NCBI RefSeq assembly: GCF_032854445.1
Contig: NC_088304.1
Coordinates: 30,263,732 to 30,327,731 of the forward strand
Reading direction: 5' to 3'
Length of the DNA: 64,000 bases
DNA from: Liolophura sinensis
Taxonomy: Eukaryota > Mollusca > Polyplacophora > Chitonida > Chitonidae
Position 1 is the first letter of the stretch. Every line of letters begins with the position of its first letter. The position numbers and the translations under genes are program-made. Of the stretch, positions 42,684 to 53,154 are shown in pieces. The notes beneath the pieces are model-generated. The model searched no databases, was not told the DNA's origin, and saw only the letters and a list, made by a program, of their open reading frames with translations.

Positions 42684-43089
42684 TTCGTTATTTTTGTTCG
42701 TATATTATGTTGTTCTGAGTAGCAGTCGATAACGTGCGCTGAGCCTAGATTGTTTTAAAATGTGATGATATACAATGCTGTAAAAGGCCCTGTAGATGTG
42801 GTGGTATGTGAAATATTATTACAGCATATGCTGAACTCCCTAAATCAAGGGGTATGTACGTTTAATGTTATATCGTTGCTGAATCTGTGGTAACAGATTA
42901 CTTACGTGGAGCTATGTGAAATATGATCACATGCGGAAGCCCCTAAATCATGAGGTGTGTTTGTTTAATATTATATCGTTACTAAATCAGTGGTAACAGA
43001 TTACTTATGAGGAAACGGACGAAAAGATTTTCTAAACAAGCTTCAGCAAGTGCAGGCATGCCCTGAGACAAGAAAGTATTGGTATGTGT

Positions 43090-43828
43090 AGACACGCTTT
43101 TGATGAAACATTTTGTTTCGTTATTTAACTTACAATCTCAGTTTTTCTTTTCATCCCTCCGCCATCCCCTCCCCCTAATCCTTCGCTACTGTCAGTAATC
43201 CCAGACAAATTGATGTTATTCAGGCATTTTGAAGAGATTCAACATAATTTTACTTACCGTGTAGGACAGTTGATTTTTGGGCGTCTTTTTTGTGTTGGGT
43301 CTTGTTTCTGACAGTTTGCTCTCTGATGCATTTGATGTTATCCTTAACTAAAATACATCAACAACAGTTTAGTGGGTGGTCACGTGACGCAGTCATTAAT
43401 TGGGTTCTGTTTCCCGCGGACGCATTTGTATGTTTGTAAGAGCAATTTGGTTGTATACCGCGTCGTGACCCGAATAACACCTTGCAGCTCCGTGAAACGC
43501 CATGTTCAATACACCAGACAAACGCCACGTCCAACCACAGATAACCGGCCAGTATTTCGCCTGTCTTTTTTATTTGTCACTCGATCTGGCTGTATTTGTC
43601 GTTTTATGTGTTTCTGTTCCAACTGACACGCTATCACGCGGCCGAATTTCACCGGTTATTTGTGTCCATATAGCAAATATCATACAATCCAGTGGTAATA
43701 CTTCGGCAGTCGTGTGTAACTATGTGCCATTTATCACAAGAGCACGTGATAATATTTCACCTTATGAGAATATGTCCGAATCTCAATTGTCACACTGTAA
43801 TTTATACTTATTTTGCGGTTTATATTTA
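43090..43828 (+). repeat. Downstream TLR flank, duplicated block
   Basis: Includes 'tgttgggtcttgtttctgac', 'acatcaacaacagtttagtg' and, from about 43440 to 43790, sequence matching 51900-52250 ('accgcgtcgtgacc', 'ccagacaaacgcca', 'tttcaccggttat', 'agagcacgtgat'). ORFs 43372-43858 overlap this non-coding repeat and are not conserved in the other copy. Confidence 0.75.
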
Positions 43829-43987
43829 AGAAATAATGTTCGCGTCAGGGTAGTCTAACGGTAGTTTTACATCAAATCGATGCGGAAAAGTTTATATTTT
43901 AGGTCGAAGGCCTAAAGTTTGTAAACTCTTCCACATCGATTTGATGTAGAACTACCTTTAGACTACCCTGACGCGAACATTATTTCT
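43829..43987. mobile_element. Long inverted-repeat (foldback/MITE-like) element
   Basis: Arms of about 71 bp (43829-43899 and 43917-43987) are complementary with only a handful of mismatches. The left arm begins AGAAATAATGTTCGCGTCAG and the right arm ends with its complement; a loop of about 17 bp ('aggtcgaaggcct') lies between. The transcript would form a very stable hairpin. No transposase or clear target-site duplication was seen. It could be a MITE, a foldback element or a hairpin-RNA locus. Confidence 0.85.
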
Positions 43988-43989
43988 AT

Positions 43990-44985
43990 TCAGTACCTTG
44001 GTAGAAGCAAAATGTTTTCGTAATTATAACAAAAACGCCATTGCGGTATAAATTAACAGCAAAAAACGCCCCCACTTTCCCTGACACCTTGTTTTCGTCC
44101 AACCGAACGTTCTGAAGGGGCGTGACCTAATTCTGCACGAAACCATGCTGTGTTTTAGAGGGGGTGTTAAAATGCGATGCTAAATATTACGGACGTGCTT
44201 CACGACTAGAATGGAATAATAAAAAGAATACGTTTTTTTTTCGAAAACAATTCCGACTCTAAAATATAGCACAAATATAGCATATTGTCCTGCTTTAAGC
44301 TGAGACGCTGTTATCAGGGTGGGCTTCAGTAGGACAGGCACGGTGTCAAACAGTGACAAACACTGACAGTGAGCCCGGAGGTCGCTCGTTGCTGGCAGGT
44401 CAAAAGTTTTCCCAAACTCTGTCTGACAGAGCTAAAGGAGCTGGAAACCTCTGGCATCAGCAAAACGACAACAGAAGTGGGGAGTTCAACTGTGTAAACG
44501 TAATTAAAGTCTGAATAACGTACGAAAAAATAATAATTCAAACACACAAAATTAGGTTAACAATAGTTTGATACTGAATTTTATTTGGTTTACTTGTGTA
44601 AATGCTTTGCGGTCGTGTTTTATTCTGTATCAAATTCATAAACACTGGGTAACGAATGTTGGAATAATGGAACACTTCAGTTTACATTTTCGATTCAATA
44701 TTAATTTCTCAACATATGTTGATAAATAACAAAACAATAAAAACATGACAGATATGTGTTTATGCTTATTATAAGCAGGCAAATAAATATATTATAATTT
44801 ATATGTTGAAGGTATCATGAAAATAAATAGGATTTGCGTTTATTGTATTGTGAAATACAATGGATGGCTATCACAGTTTAAATTTGTAATGACGCAATCT
44901 GTACAAAGTTATATGTACATTAAACCAGCCCCCGTGCACGTGTTTCACTCAGTGCGCCGTACCAGTTACGTAAAATATACACGTC
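43990..44985. other. No gene recognised
   Basis: AT-rich kilobase between the inverted repeat and the recombinase fragment. A 73-aa minus-strand ORF (44326-44547) has no recognisable feature. Confidence 0.35.
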
Positions 44986-44989
44986 ACAC

Positions 44990-45720
44990 TCATGCATAAA
45001 GGTCACATGATGTACCAAATTTGAAGATCTGGGTCAACGGCAATTTATTGGCGGCAGTCAGACAATAGAGTTCGCAGAGAGAAAACATGAGCAAACGGAC
45101 TGAACATTGTGGGTAAAAAAACAACGGTTTAACTCGGATAAACATCAAACAAGAATTGGGAGTTGAAAAGGACGATCTGCAGTCAGTCTGCTTTCCAGAG
45201 GATGTGAAGTTGATGTGAACTCTGCTGTTATTTATTGTTGCATTGTTGAACAGCCCTCCAAAACTTTGAGGCGTGACTGAAAACTGGAATTTTGCCATTT
45301 GGATTGTATTGTCATTATTATGTGTAACATTACAGTCGACAACGTCGGGCATTTGCAGTGGGATTGGCGTGACTGACATGGGAGTATTTTCACTCAACGT
45401 CATTTTCACTTTCAACATTTTCTGATAACACACTTGAAGCATGCAGGATAATGCTGATTTCACGGCGTTTTGAAACGGACGGTTTGGGTGACATAACTCC
45501 CTACATTGGATTCATTGCGGTGGCCTGTCACAGACATAACGTCCATCACAGAAACCCTGAGATCAGCAAGAACTGTGGCTGTCGTAGCCCGGACGCAGTG
45601 ATTCGTGTACCGGCGGCTAAGTTTTGCATCGAGGGAAATATCAGACATTATTGATCCGATCTTTTTAAGACCCATTGGTTGATTACCATACCATGGTTTG
45701 TGGTCAACTGGGACGTTCAG
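44990..45720 (-). pseudogene. Crypton-like tyrosine recombinase, C-terminal fragment with frameshift
   Basis: Minus strand: 'WYGNQPMGLKKIGSIMSDIS' (from 45693), 'LSRRYTNHCVRATTATVL' and 'VMSVTGHRNESNVGSYV', then after a one-base frameshift near 45463 'AVKSALSCMLQ' and a tail with 'FGGLFNNATINNSRVHINF'. The spacing H-x-x-R ... G-H-x(8-9)-Y is that of tyrosine recombinases: His and Arg of the second catalytic group, a His third, and the nucleophile Tyr. W-Y-x-N-x-P-x-G, Y-T-N-H-x-x-R-A-T and the polar 'FxNATIxx...V.INF' tail are what I know from Crypton-derived proteins of molluscs and other invertebrates. The first catalytic Arg and the N-terminal part are absent. Alternative: a domesticated Crypton-type gene exon, but the frameshift argues against it. 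Confidence 0.7.
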
Positions 45721-46164
45721 GAGAAGCCGCTGAAGAAGACTCGGAGGAAGAATTATCAGGTCCGTATGTAAAAAAATAAACGTTTGCTCCGACAGAAAAA
45801 AATAGCAATTTTGTTTCTTTGTTTATATTTGTCGTCTGCTTTATTCAATGTAAACAACAACCTCTGTCCACCCATAGAACTACAATAGACCCGTCCAGAA
45901 GTTAAACGCTTCTGTCTCGTGATGGCGGGTATCGCACGACTCAGATAATGTGCACTTGGCTTAGCGCCAAGCAGTGCGTTGTATGAAATAAAAAGGAATG
46001 GAACGGTAATAGAATTTCGTACAAATGACAAGTCCCAATCTAACATCAGTGGTGAAGGTCGTCTTGATTCACTTTTTATCTGCTATATATTTAGAGAGCA
46101 CTGCTTTATTCGAAGAATAAGCAGAGTTTAAATTATCATTTAGGGTCTTGAATAACTGTGCGTG

Positions 46165-46420
46165 TTGTTATTCTAACTGTCTCTATTGCTACTGTAGCAA
46201 TCCATATAGTTATTTTCCAACCGTGCAAATTGTTGTTAAAAATGTCGGTTTTGCTGTTGTAACTGTCCTCTTTGTTGCTTTTAGAACGGTCCTTATTGGT
46301 GCTAAGCTGTCTATATTGTTGTTAAACTGTCTCTATTGCTGTTGTTACTTTCCCTACTGTTGCTAAAACTTTTCCTGTTGCTATTTTATCTGTCCATATT
46401 TTTGTTAAGAGTGGTCAACA
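46165..46420 (+). repeat. Degenerate tandem repeat, unit about 30-36 bp
   Basis: Repeated 'ttgttgttaaaactgtctct / attgctgttgtaactgtcc'-like units give a low-complexity Cys/Leu/Tyr-rich ORF that I do not regard as a gene. One related unit is at 52350-52390. Confidence 0.65.
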
Positions 46421-46554
46421 CCCTAATCAACAGTGTTATTGTAATTAGTGTCAGTGATATCAGACGTATCCCCCTAATCAGAAGTAAAGTTGCCTCCATA
46501 GGTATAGTTGTAATAATTTGGAATCATTATGTATGCTTGGCTTTTAACGTCGCA

Positions 46555-47000
46555 CCCGTTCTACATATTGTAAGTGCCACGGTAGTTATTCACCGCCGTG
46601 TAATCACCGAAAAGTGAATACAGTTACATTTATCATCTTGTAAGTTTTGTAATGTTTTCTTCTGTACAATCATCTTCCAGTGATTTCCAAACTTAGATCG
46701 AAAGATGCTTGTCCCGTTGTCTTACGAGAGAGTCATGTCTGCAAAAACAGAATCGCGTGTAATCAGGTGCGACATAAAATTTAGAACATTTGCTAGAGGT
46801 TGCAGTTATATATAATCACCTCCATACTATAAAACGCACAAGTTTGCCGAAGAGAGTTTCAGTAATCTTCAGCCCTGAAGATAGGGAAGTCATTCAACGG
46901 CAAACACAGAACAGCATCGCCGTAAACCCATGTGAGTGTAAATATTGGGCGTCTGTGTCTTATGCATTCAGTCGAGCAGACAAATAAGGTAGTTTATTTA
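46555..47000 (+). repeat. Segmental duplication block matching 52390-52830
   Basis: 'tattgtaagtgcca', 'atcatcttgtaagttttg', 'gatgttttcttctgtac'-like, 'agatcgaaagatgc', 'atcgcgtgtaat' and 'gatagggaagtcatt' recur in the same order. No coding potential is conserved between the copies. Confidence 0.8.
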
Positions 47001-48500
47001 ACAAGCGTGGGACCACTTTGGGTAATATAGTCTTTGTGTAATAATGTTATAAATAAGGTTACAACACATGTTTAACAATGATATTTGCACTACAATTTGG
47101 TCTCTTCAGCTAATAAATGTGTTCAACCTGAATTTTTGCCATATTTAGAATTTTTATTTATTTATAGATATTATCATATTGTAGATTAAATGCATATATT
47201 TGGATACAAACAACAAATTTCCATTCAAATATATTTATTAGACATGGATCACATCCTTATTTAGAACATTATTGTGTGGTGACGATAAAAACTGTGAAGT
47301 ACTTATTATTCACTGGGATTTATATTAGCAGATTTACTCCAAAAATATGTTGGTGGGAATTAATTTTCGCGTGTTTAATTAAGGGAATACTGGAAAAAAT
47401 CTTAACACTTTTTATTTTTCCTTGTTATAAAATGGCCTAAATTGCTCAAGCACTTCAAACAGGTATCATCATGGGTCGCTTTAATCCGCCTTTGTTTCGT
47501 ACGGTGCTACTAATTCTTGTAATCTGGATCAGGGGTTAACGCAATAGGGGGTGGATTATCACTGTGAGAGAGGATTATTTTTGCACCTACCTTGAGCAGT
47601 ATTCACAAAATTGTCATTTTTTTCGAACCTGTGATAAGTACTTTTAATGGAGCGGCAAATTGACCAGTCACCTTTTCAGCAGTTCAACGCAAATGAATTT
47701 GTCATTATCGGCGTCAGTGATTCATTTATTCATTATCAAGCAACACGATTAACTTTGCTTCGATTTTTTAATGTAGCCGGTTAGAAACCGCAAACAATTC
47801 TGTAGCTGTCAAACGGCCATTGCGTTGTTGTACAAACTTCACTGTTTGTTAGAAGCTCAATCATTGGTCCACAAGAGAGACCCGGCCAATGGGATAGTGT
47901 GTATCAGAGCGACATTCCCTGGAAGTCAGCCCGTGTTGGTATCTACTTTTCTTTCACTCTACCATCATACCGAAGATTGATCAAACTAAAGACGAATGAA
48001 CTCCCACTTTGTTTTATACCCACCAAGACTTAGCACCAGACTTTGTATATATATGCAAAGCTTTATTTCCCCTCCCTGCGGCTAAAATTTAGCAGACCCG
48101 CCCGGCGGAGATTTCACTTCCTTAATACTACTACCTGTATCATATGATTCAATACTGCATTTTTCTTCCTGAAATTATTTTTCGCGGTAAATTATTGACC
48201 GTGAAAAATGAAATATTAAGTACAAAGTACCAAAAGGTTGTCCCAAATACCCACCACAGAAAAATATATTCACACACCCCTTTCTCTTCCAAAAGAAAAA
48301 ACTTGAAAAATATATTAAAGACCATACTTGTAAATTCGTTTTTTTACGCTTGTTGTTCTAAATTTTGCCTCATTTGGCGTTTTCTTCTTTAACATTAAGA
48401 ATTGGAAAAAGTGTTACAACTGCCTTTTCTTTTCAATAATATACGCCCAACATGTCAAAATGTAGACTTTGTGGTGTTTTTCTTATAACGCCTGACTTCC
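47001..48500. other. Upstream region of the intact TLR; nothing specific recognised
   Basis: AT-rich 1.5 kb. It should hold the promoter and 5' UTR of the TLR. I cannot place a start site; 'gtatatatatgcaaag' near 48045 is TATA-like but unconvincing. Confidence 0.3.
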
Positions 48501-48682
48501 TGGTGTAGTAGCCCATTCACATGACTCCATCGCTGCCTGTGTTTTGTTTGCACCACACGCTCCTAGTAAAGAAAAACGAAAGCCAACTTCTCCACGTGAT
48601 ACTTGCCTACCTGATTCTACGGCAGACGGGTTGTATATCGGGAACGGTTTTCCTCGTGGTAATAATTGAACTGGGTGAGATC

Positions 48683-51112
48683 ATGGAGCGCTTTTTACCC
48701 GCCATTGTTGTGATTGTGTCACTAACCAGAACTGATGGCCGTCATATTGACCTGTCGCATCGCAGATTAGACAAGGTACCGATTAACATTTCGTCAACAA
48801 CAGAGAGCATGGACTTAAGCTGGAATCTCCTGAAGGTGATATCCAATTATACCTTCATCAATCTCAACTGTCTGACTTCCTTGGATCTTTCGCACAACAG
48901 ACTGTATCGCCTAGAATTAGGCGCTTTCAGAGGATTGTCGAAGCTCTTGTCTCTCAATCTAAACCATAACAATCTTCAACTAACCTACGATGCCTATCCT
49001 CCTAATGTCTTTCGTCCACTTCAGCGGTTAGAGACGCTCAAGGTAATCTACAATGCTAACACGGACAGGAAAGATCTTCCAAATGGATATCAAGACCAAC
49101 GGTTCAGCAGCCTTGAATTTGTGACAGTGCTTGCCATTGATGGCATTGACGGGCTACCCTTTGGGCGAGGATTTCTACGCATGTCTTGTCTGAAGTCTTT
49201 ACAGGTTAACTTGCTGGGAGCTGTACAGGAAGAAACGCTGGCTGTGTTTGCGAACCTATCAATTGAGTCGCTACATGTCGAGTGCTCAAAGCTTGAAATT
49301 GGCAGTTTGAAACATTTTCCTCATTTGAAAAGTTTAAAGATTAAAACTGATGGATTAAACCGTGCCTTATTTGCTCTCACCGACGTTCGTCATAGGAATT
49401 TGACGTATCTTTCCTTGTCCAGCTGTAATCTAGATTTAAGAAGTCGTTTGGTTTGGGCTAACTTAATTCTCAGCAAAAACAATACAGCTCATTTAGTTAC
49501 TTTATGTGTTAAACATCTAGATCTCAGTCACAATTTTATCATCCGTTTGGGAGTTCAAGTTCTTGTAAACATGCAATATCCTGGTTGCATCGAAACGCTA
49601 GATATTGGGGAAAATAGCTTAGCTATAGCCAGTCATTCCTTTGCCCTTTATGCCTTGGTGAGGTTTAAAAATCTCAGAAACGTCAACGTCAGTCCCGGTA
49701 TAATGTTCTACATGCCTTTTAACAATGTTAACAATCCCGGCCTCGTAGATGCGCTGCACTACACTGTGTCAGTGCCACCTTCCCTTCAGCTGTTAAACGT
49801 GAGCTATGTTGGCAGCACCGCTATTCGATTACAACATGCTACAATACTAAACGCAGATAATCTTCGTATCATTGATTTTGCATACACCAGATTGGTAGGT
49901 TGCTGGTTTGCCGCCTCAGGATTTCAGGCAGTGCAGGTGTTAAATATTTCTGGTATCGACTGCTCAATGATGAATCCACAGTTTTTTTATTCTTTTCCAG
50001 GCCTACACGTCCTTGTAGCCCAAAACTGCAGATTTCGACAAGGCTTTTTGCTTGACACTCATGGTAAAGCCTTTCGATCTCTTAAGTATCTAAAAACGCT
50101 TGACTTGTCCAACAATGATTTAACAACTTTGCACAAAGATGTGTTTATACAACTTCTAAACCTTGAAAACTTAATCCTCAGAAACAACAAGTTAACTGTA
50201 ATTCCCGTGGCTGTGCTCAACATTCAGTGGCTGAGATATCTTGATTTGTCATTCAATGTTGTTTCGTCTTTATCCGCCAAGGATATTTGCTGGGTCACAT
50301 CTACTCGTTCTTCTCCGAATAATAAGTCAGTGACTTTGTCTCTTAATGATAACCCCTTCCTCTGTACCTGTGACACGCTTACATTTGTGCACTTTATTCA
50401 AGACAACTCTCACAATATCCTCGAAAATGGTAGCCTGTCATGCAGCATGGGAAATGGAACAATGACAAATATAATGAACTTAAAGTCAAAAGTAAAGGAT
50501 ATGGATGTCAGCTGCGTCAGCAAGTTTTGGTTGACATTTTCTGTTGTTGGATCCTGTTTGTTAACTCTCTGTGTAATCTTGGCAATATTGGGCTACCGTT
50601 ACAGATGGAACATAAAATACTGGATGAGGACAAAATGTCGTAGAGGCCCTGTATATGACGAACTGGCCATGGAACATTATCAATTTGACGCCTTTGTGGC
50701 GTACAATTCGCAGAATTACCAGTGGGCCTGTCGTGATCTACGAAACGTTTTGGAAACTGAGAACAATTACAAACTTTGCCTCCATGATCGTGATTTCCCT
50801 GTAGGTGTCAGCATACAACAGAACATTGTAGACGCCGTGAACAACAGCCGGAAAGTCATCCTGGTGATCACCAGAACCTTTCTGAGAAGCGACTGGTGTG
50901 AGTTTGAAATTCAAATGACGGGCATGCGCATGGTCAGAGACGGTCGTGAGGACGCCATTATTGTGATCATGATGGAAGAGATCTCGGTGACGGAAATGCC
51001 AAAGTCGTTACTGAATCTGTGGAAACACATTACTTTTCTCATGTGGGAAAATCAGCAAACGGACGAAGAGGTTTTCTGGGATCGACTCTTAGAAGTAATG
51101 GCACGCCCTTAA
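48683..51112 (+). CDS. Toll-like receptor, intact, single-exon (809 aa)
   Basis: Type I membrane pattern-recognition receptor; the TIR domain would recruit MyD88-type adaptors (family knowledge). The open frame extends to an ATG at 48521, but I choose the ATG at 48683 because it gives a normal signal peptide (MERFLPAIVVIVSLTRTDG) aligning with the start of the 9201-11660 paralogue. LRR ectodomain about residues 25-555 ('LTSLDLSHNRLYRLELGAF', 'LKTLDLSNNDLTTLHKDVF', 'LENLILRNNKLTVIPVAVL'). LRR C-terminal cap about 556-612 (NPFLCTCDTLTFVHFI with C561). Membrane helix about 615-640 (FWLTFSVVGSCLL...). TIR about 666-806, with box 1 FDAFVAYN (F668), BB loop LCLHDRDFPVGV and box 3 FWDRL (F798). Only one cysteine cap is visible, as in vertebrate-type single-cysteine-cluster TLRs. 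Many N-x-S/T sites. The ligand is unknown. It is the only intact gene of the cluster. Confidence 0.95.
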   Translation: MERFLPAIVVIVSLTRTDGRHIDLSHRRLDKVPINISSTTESMDLSWNLLKVISNYTFINLNCLTSLDLSHNRLYRLELGAFRGLSKLLSLNLNHNNLQLTYDAYPPNVFRPLQRLETLKVIYNANTDRKDLPNGYQDQRFSSLEFVTVLAIDGIDGLPFGRGFLRMSCLKSLQVNLLGAVQEETLAVFANLSIESLHVECSKLEIGSLKHFPHLKSLKIKTDGLNRALFALTDVRHRNLTYLSLSSCNLDLRSRLVWANLILSKNNTAHLVTLCVKHLDLSHNFIIRLGVQVLVNMQYPGCIETLDIGENSLAIASHSFALYALVRFKNLRNVNVSPGIMFYMPFNNVNNPGLVDALHYTVSVPPSLQLLNVSYVGSTAIRLQHATILNADNLRIIDFAYTRLVGCWFAASGFQAVQVLNISGIDCSMMNPQFFYSFPGLHVLVAQNCRFRQGFLLDTHGKAFRSLKYLKTLDLSNNDLTTLHKDVFIQLLNLENLILRNNKLTVIPVAVLNIQWLRYLDLSFNVVSSLSAKDICWVTSTRSSPNNKSVTLSLNDNPFLCTCDTLTFVHFIQDNSHNILENGSLSCSMGNGTMTNIMNLKSKVKDMDVSCVSKFWLTFSVVGSCLLTLCVILAILGYRYRWNIKYWMRTKCRRGPVYDELAMEHYQFDAFVAYNSQNYQWACRDLRNVLETENNYKLCLHDRDFPVGVSIQQNIVDAVNNSRKVILVITRTFLRSDWCEFEIQMTGMRMVRDGREDAIIVIMMEEISVTEMPKSLLNLWKHITFLMWENQQTDEEVFWDRLLEVMARP

Positions 51113-51900
51113 ACATAAACAGCAATTTGTCAGTTTTGTTCGTATAACGTGTTGTTCTGAGTTGCAGTGGATAACGTTTGCTGGGCGTACATTGTTTTAA
51201 AATGTTATAATATAAAATGCTTCAGAAGGTCTTGTACATGTGGAGCTATGATAAATATGATCAGAGCATATGCCGAACTCCCTAATTCATAGCGTGTGTA
51301 TGTTTAATGTCATAGCGTTGCTGAATCAGTGGTAACGTTACTTATCTGGAGCTATGAGAAATATGATCACAGCATATGCTGAACTCCCTAAATCATGGGG
51401 TATGTATGTTTAATATGATATCATTACTGAATCAGTGGTAACAGAATACTTATGAGCAAACGGACGAAAAGATTTTCAAAACAAACAAGCTTCAGCAGGT
51501 TCTGGAACGCCCTCAGACAAGACAGTATTGCTATGTGTAGGCACGCTTTTTTCTGGAACATTTTCTTTTGTTCTTAAACTTTCAACCTGGGAAATGCGTT
51601 CTCTACTTCATTCGTCCCCCCAATTCTTCGCTACTGTCAGTAATGCCAAATGCATACCGGTATGTCAGTAAGCCATCTTGAAGACTTCCAACATAATTCT
51701 ACCGTGTATGACAGTTCACTTACTGCGCCTATTTTGGTGTTGGGTCTTGTTCGTATCAATTTGCTCTCTGTTGTATTTGGTGTTTACCCTTAACTAAAAT
51801 ACATCACCACCAGTTTAGTAGGTGGTTACATGACACAGTAATGAATTGGGGTCTGTTGCCTGCGGAAGCATTTGTATGTTTGTAAGAGCAATTTGGTTAT
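51113..51900 (+). repeat. 3' flank of the intact TLR with two satellite monomers
   Basis: After the stop comes 'ttgttctgagttgcagtgga', then two 108-bp-type monomers (51235-51452). The TIR-end relic AGCAAACGGACGAAAAGAT follows at 51455, then 'ctcagacaagacagtattgc' and 'gcataccggtatgtcagtaa'. It is the template from which the flanks at 26088 and 42116 are recognised. No canonical AATAAA is obvious; 'aatataaaatgct' at 51209 is the nearest AT-rich candidate. Confidence 0.8.
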
Positions 51901-52830
51901 ACACCGCGCCGTGGCCTGAAATACACCCTGCAACTCAGTGAAGTGCCATGTCCAATACACCAGACAAACGCCATGTTTAGGCACAGTTAACAGGCCAGTA
52001 TTTCGCCCGTGTCATTTATTTGTCGCTCGACCCGGCCGTATTTTGTCGTTTTAAATTTTCTTATGACAGCTGACACACTATCAAGCGGTTGAATTTCACC
52101 GGTTATGTGTGTCCACGTATCAAGTGTCACACAATCCGGTGGTCGAATTTCGGCAGTCGTGTGTGATTGTATGCCATTTATCAAAAGAACACGTGATCAT
52201 ATCCATGAACATGTGTCCCGGAGCTAATTACAATGTTAATTACCACACAGCTACATTATATGTTTGTGAGTCCAAAAGTGAGTTGTTATGCTGTTAAAAG
52301 TTTATGTTTTGAAAGTTATTTGTGACAGTATGTGTTAGTTATTTGTATCCATATTGATGTTAAAACTGTTCCTATGGTTATTGTAGCTGTATATTGTAAG
52401 TGCCACCGTAGTTATCCACCGCCTTGTAATCTCGGAAAAGTGAATACATTTACAGTTATCATCTTGTAAGTTTTGTGATGTTTTCTTCTGTACATTCATC
52501 TTACTGTGTTTTCCAGATTTAGATCGAAAGATGCTAGTCCCCTTGTTTTCAGGAGAGAGTGATGTGTCTGCAAAAACCAAATCGCGTGTAATCTGGATCA
52601 AGACGATATAAACTTTAGGCGTTGCAGTTAGATGTAATTACATCAATACTTTAAAAAGCACAAGCCTGCCGAGGAAAGTTTCAATAATCTTTAGCTCTTA
52701 AGATAGGGAAGTCATTCCAGGGCATACAAAGAATAGCATTGCCTTAAACTGATGTGAATGTAAATATTGGGCGTATGTGTCTAATACATTCAGTCAAGCA
52801 GAAAAATAAGGTAGTTTGTTTAACGGGCGT
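51901..52830 (+). repeat. Further duplicated downstream block
   Basis: 51900-52250 matches 43440-43790 and 52390-52830 matches 46555-47000, in the same order and orientation. The whole 3' flank of the TLR is therefore a duplicated unit, with the inverted repeat and Crypton region lying between the two parts only in the left copy. Confidence 0.78.
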
Positions 52831-53154
52831 CGTCACGCTAGGGAATTACCCATTTGTTGGTGCTTAAGGCTGCATAAATATGACCTAAATGTCCAAACAT
52901 ATCTTTGTTGGGCAAGTTGGAAATAGAGGACCAACGTTCATTTTATATTTATGACCCCGACGGAGACAAGGAAGTATTCGTCTTCACAAGCCAACTTATG
53001 GAATTAAAAGTGGAGAAAACATAAATATTACAGACAGTTGAGAGGGAAATGTGCGAAAAGTTAGTCGTAAATGTGGTCTTCAATATTTTGCCGGTTTTTT
53101 TTTAAAGTGAATAGGATCATACTAAATTACCATACAACACTGAACTAGTCGACA
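52831..53154. other. No feature recognised
   Basis: About 320 bp between the duplicated TLR flank and the segmental duplication; no ORF or repeat seen. Confidence 0.35.

Larger units (their letters stand above)
42116..43010 (+). repeat. TLR 3' flank module containing another TLR 3' end and two more monomers
   Basis: Starts with the TIR relic 'gagcaaagtgacgaaaagat' (42111), then the flank ('ctcagacaagacggtattgc', 'gcataccggtatgtcagtaa'). A TLR 3' end (42472-42571), a tiny LINE insertion (42601-42683) and two satellite monomers (42800-43010) follow. Confidence 0.75.

Noticed and set aside
43372-43858. ORFs of 84 and 118 aa
   Set aside because: They lie in a duplicated TLR flank; the matching block at 51900-52250 does not keep the frame.
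48521-48683. Choosing the upstream ATG as the TLR start
   Set aside because: The downstream ATG gives a standard signal peptide aligned with the paralogue at 11660; the upstream segment has no counterpart there.
50440-50643. 67-aa ORF inside the intact TLR
   Set aside because: Other-frame shadow of the membrane and TIR region.
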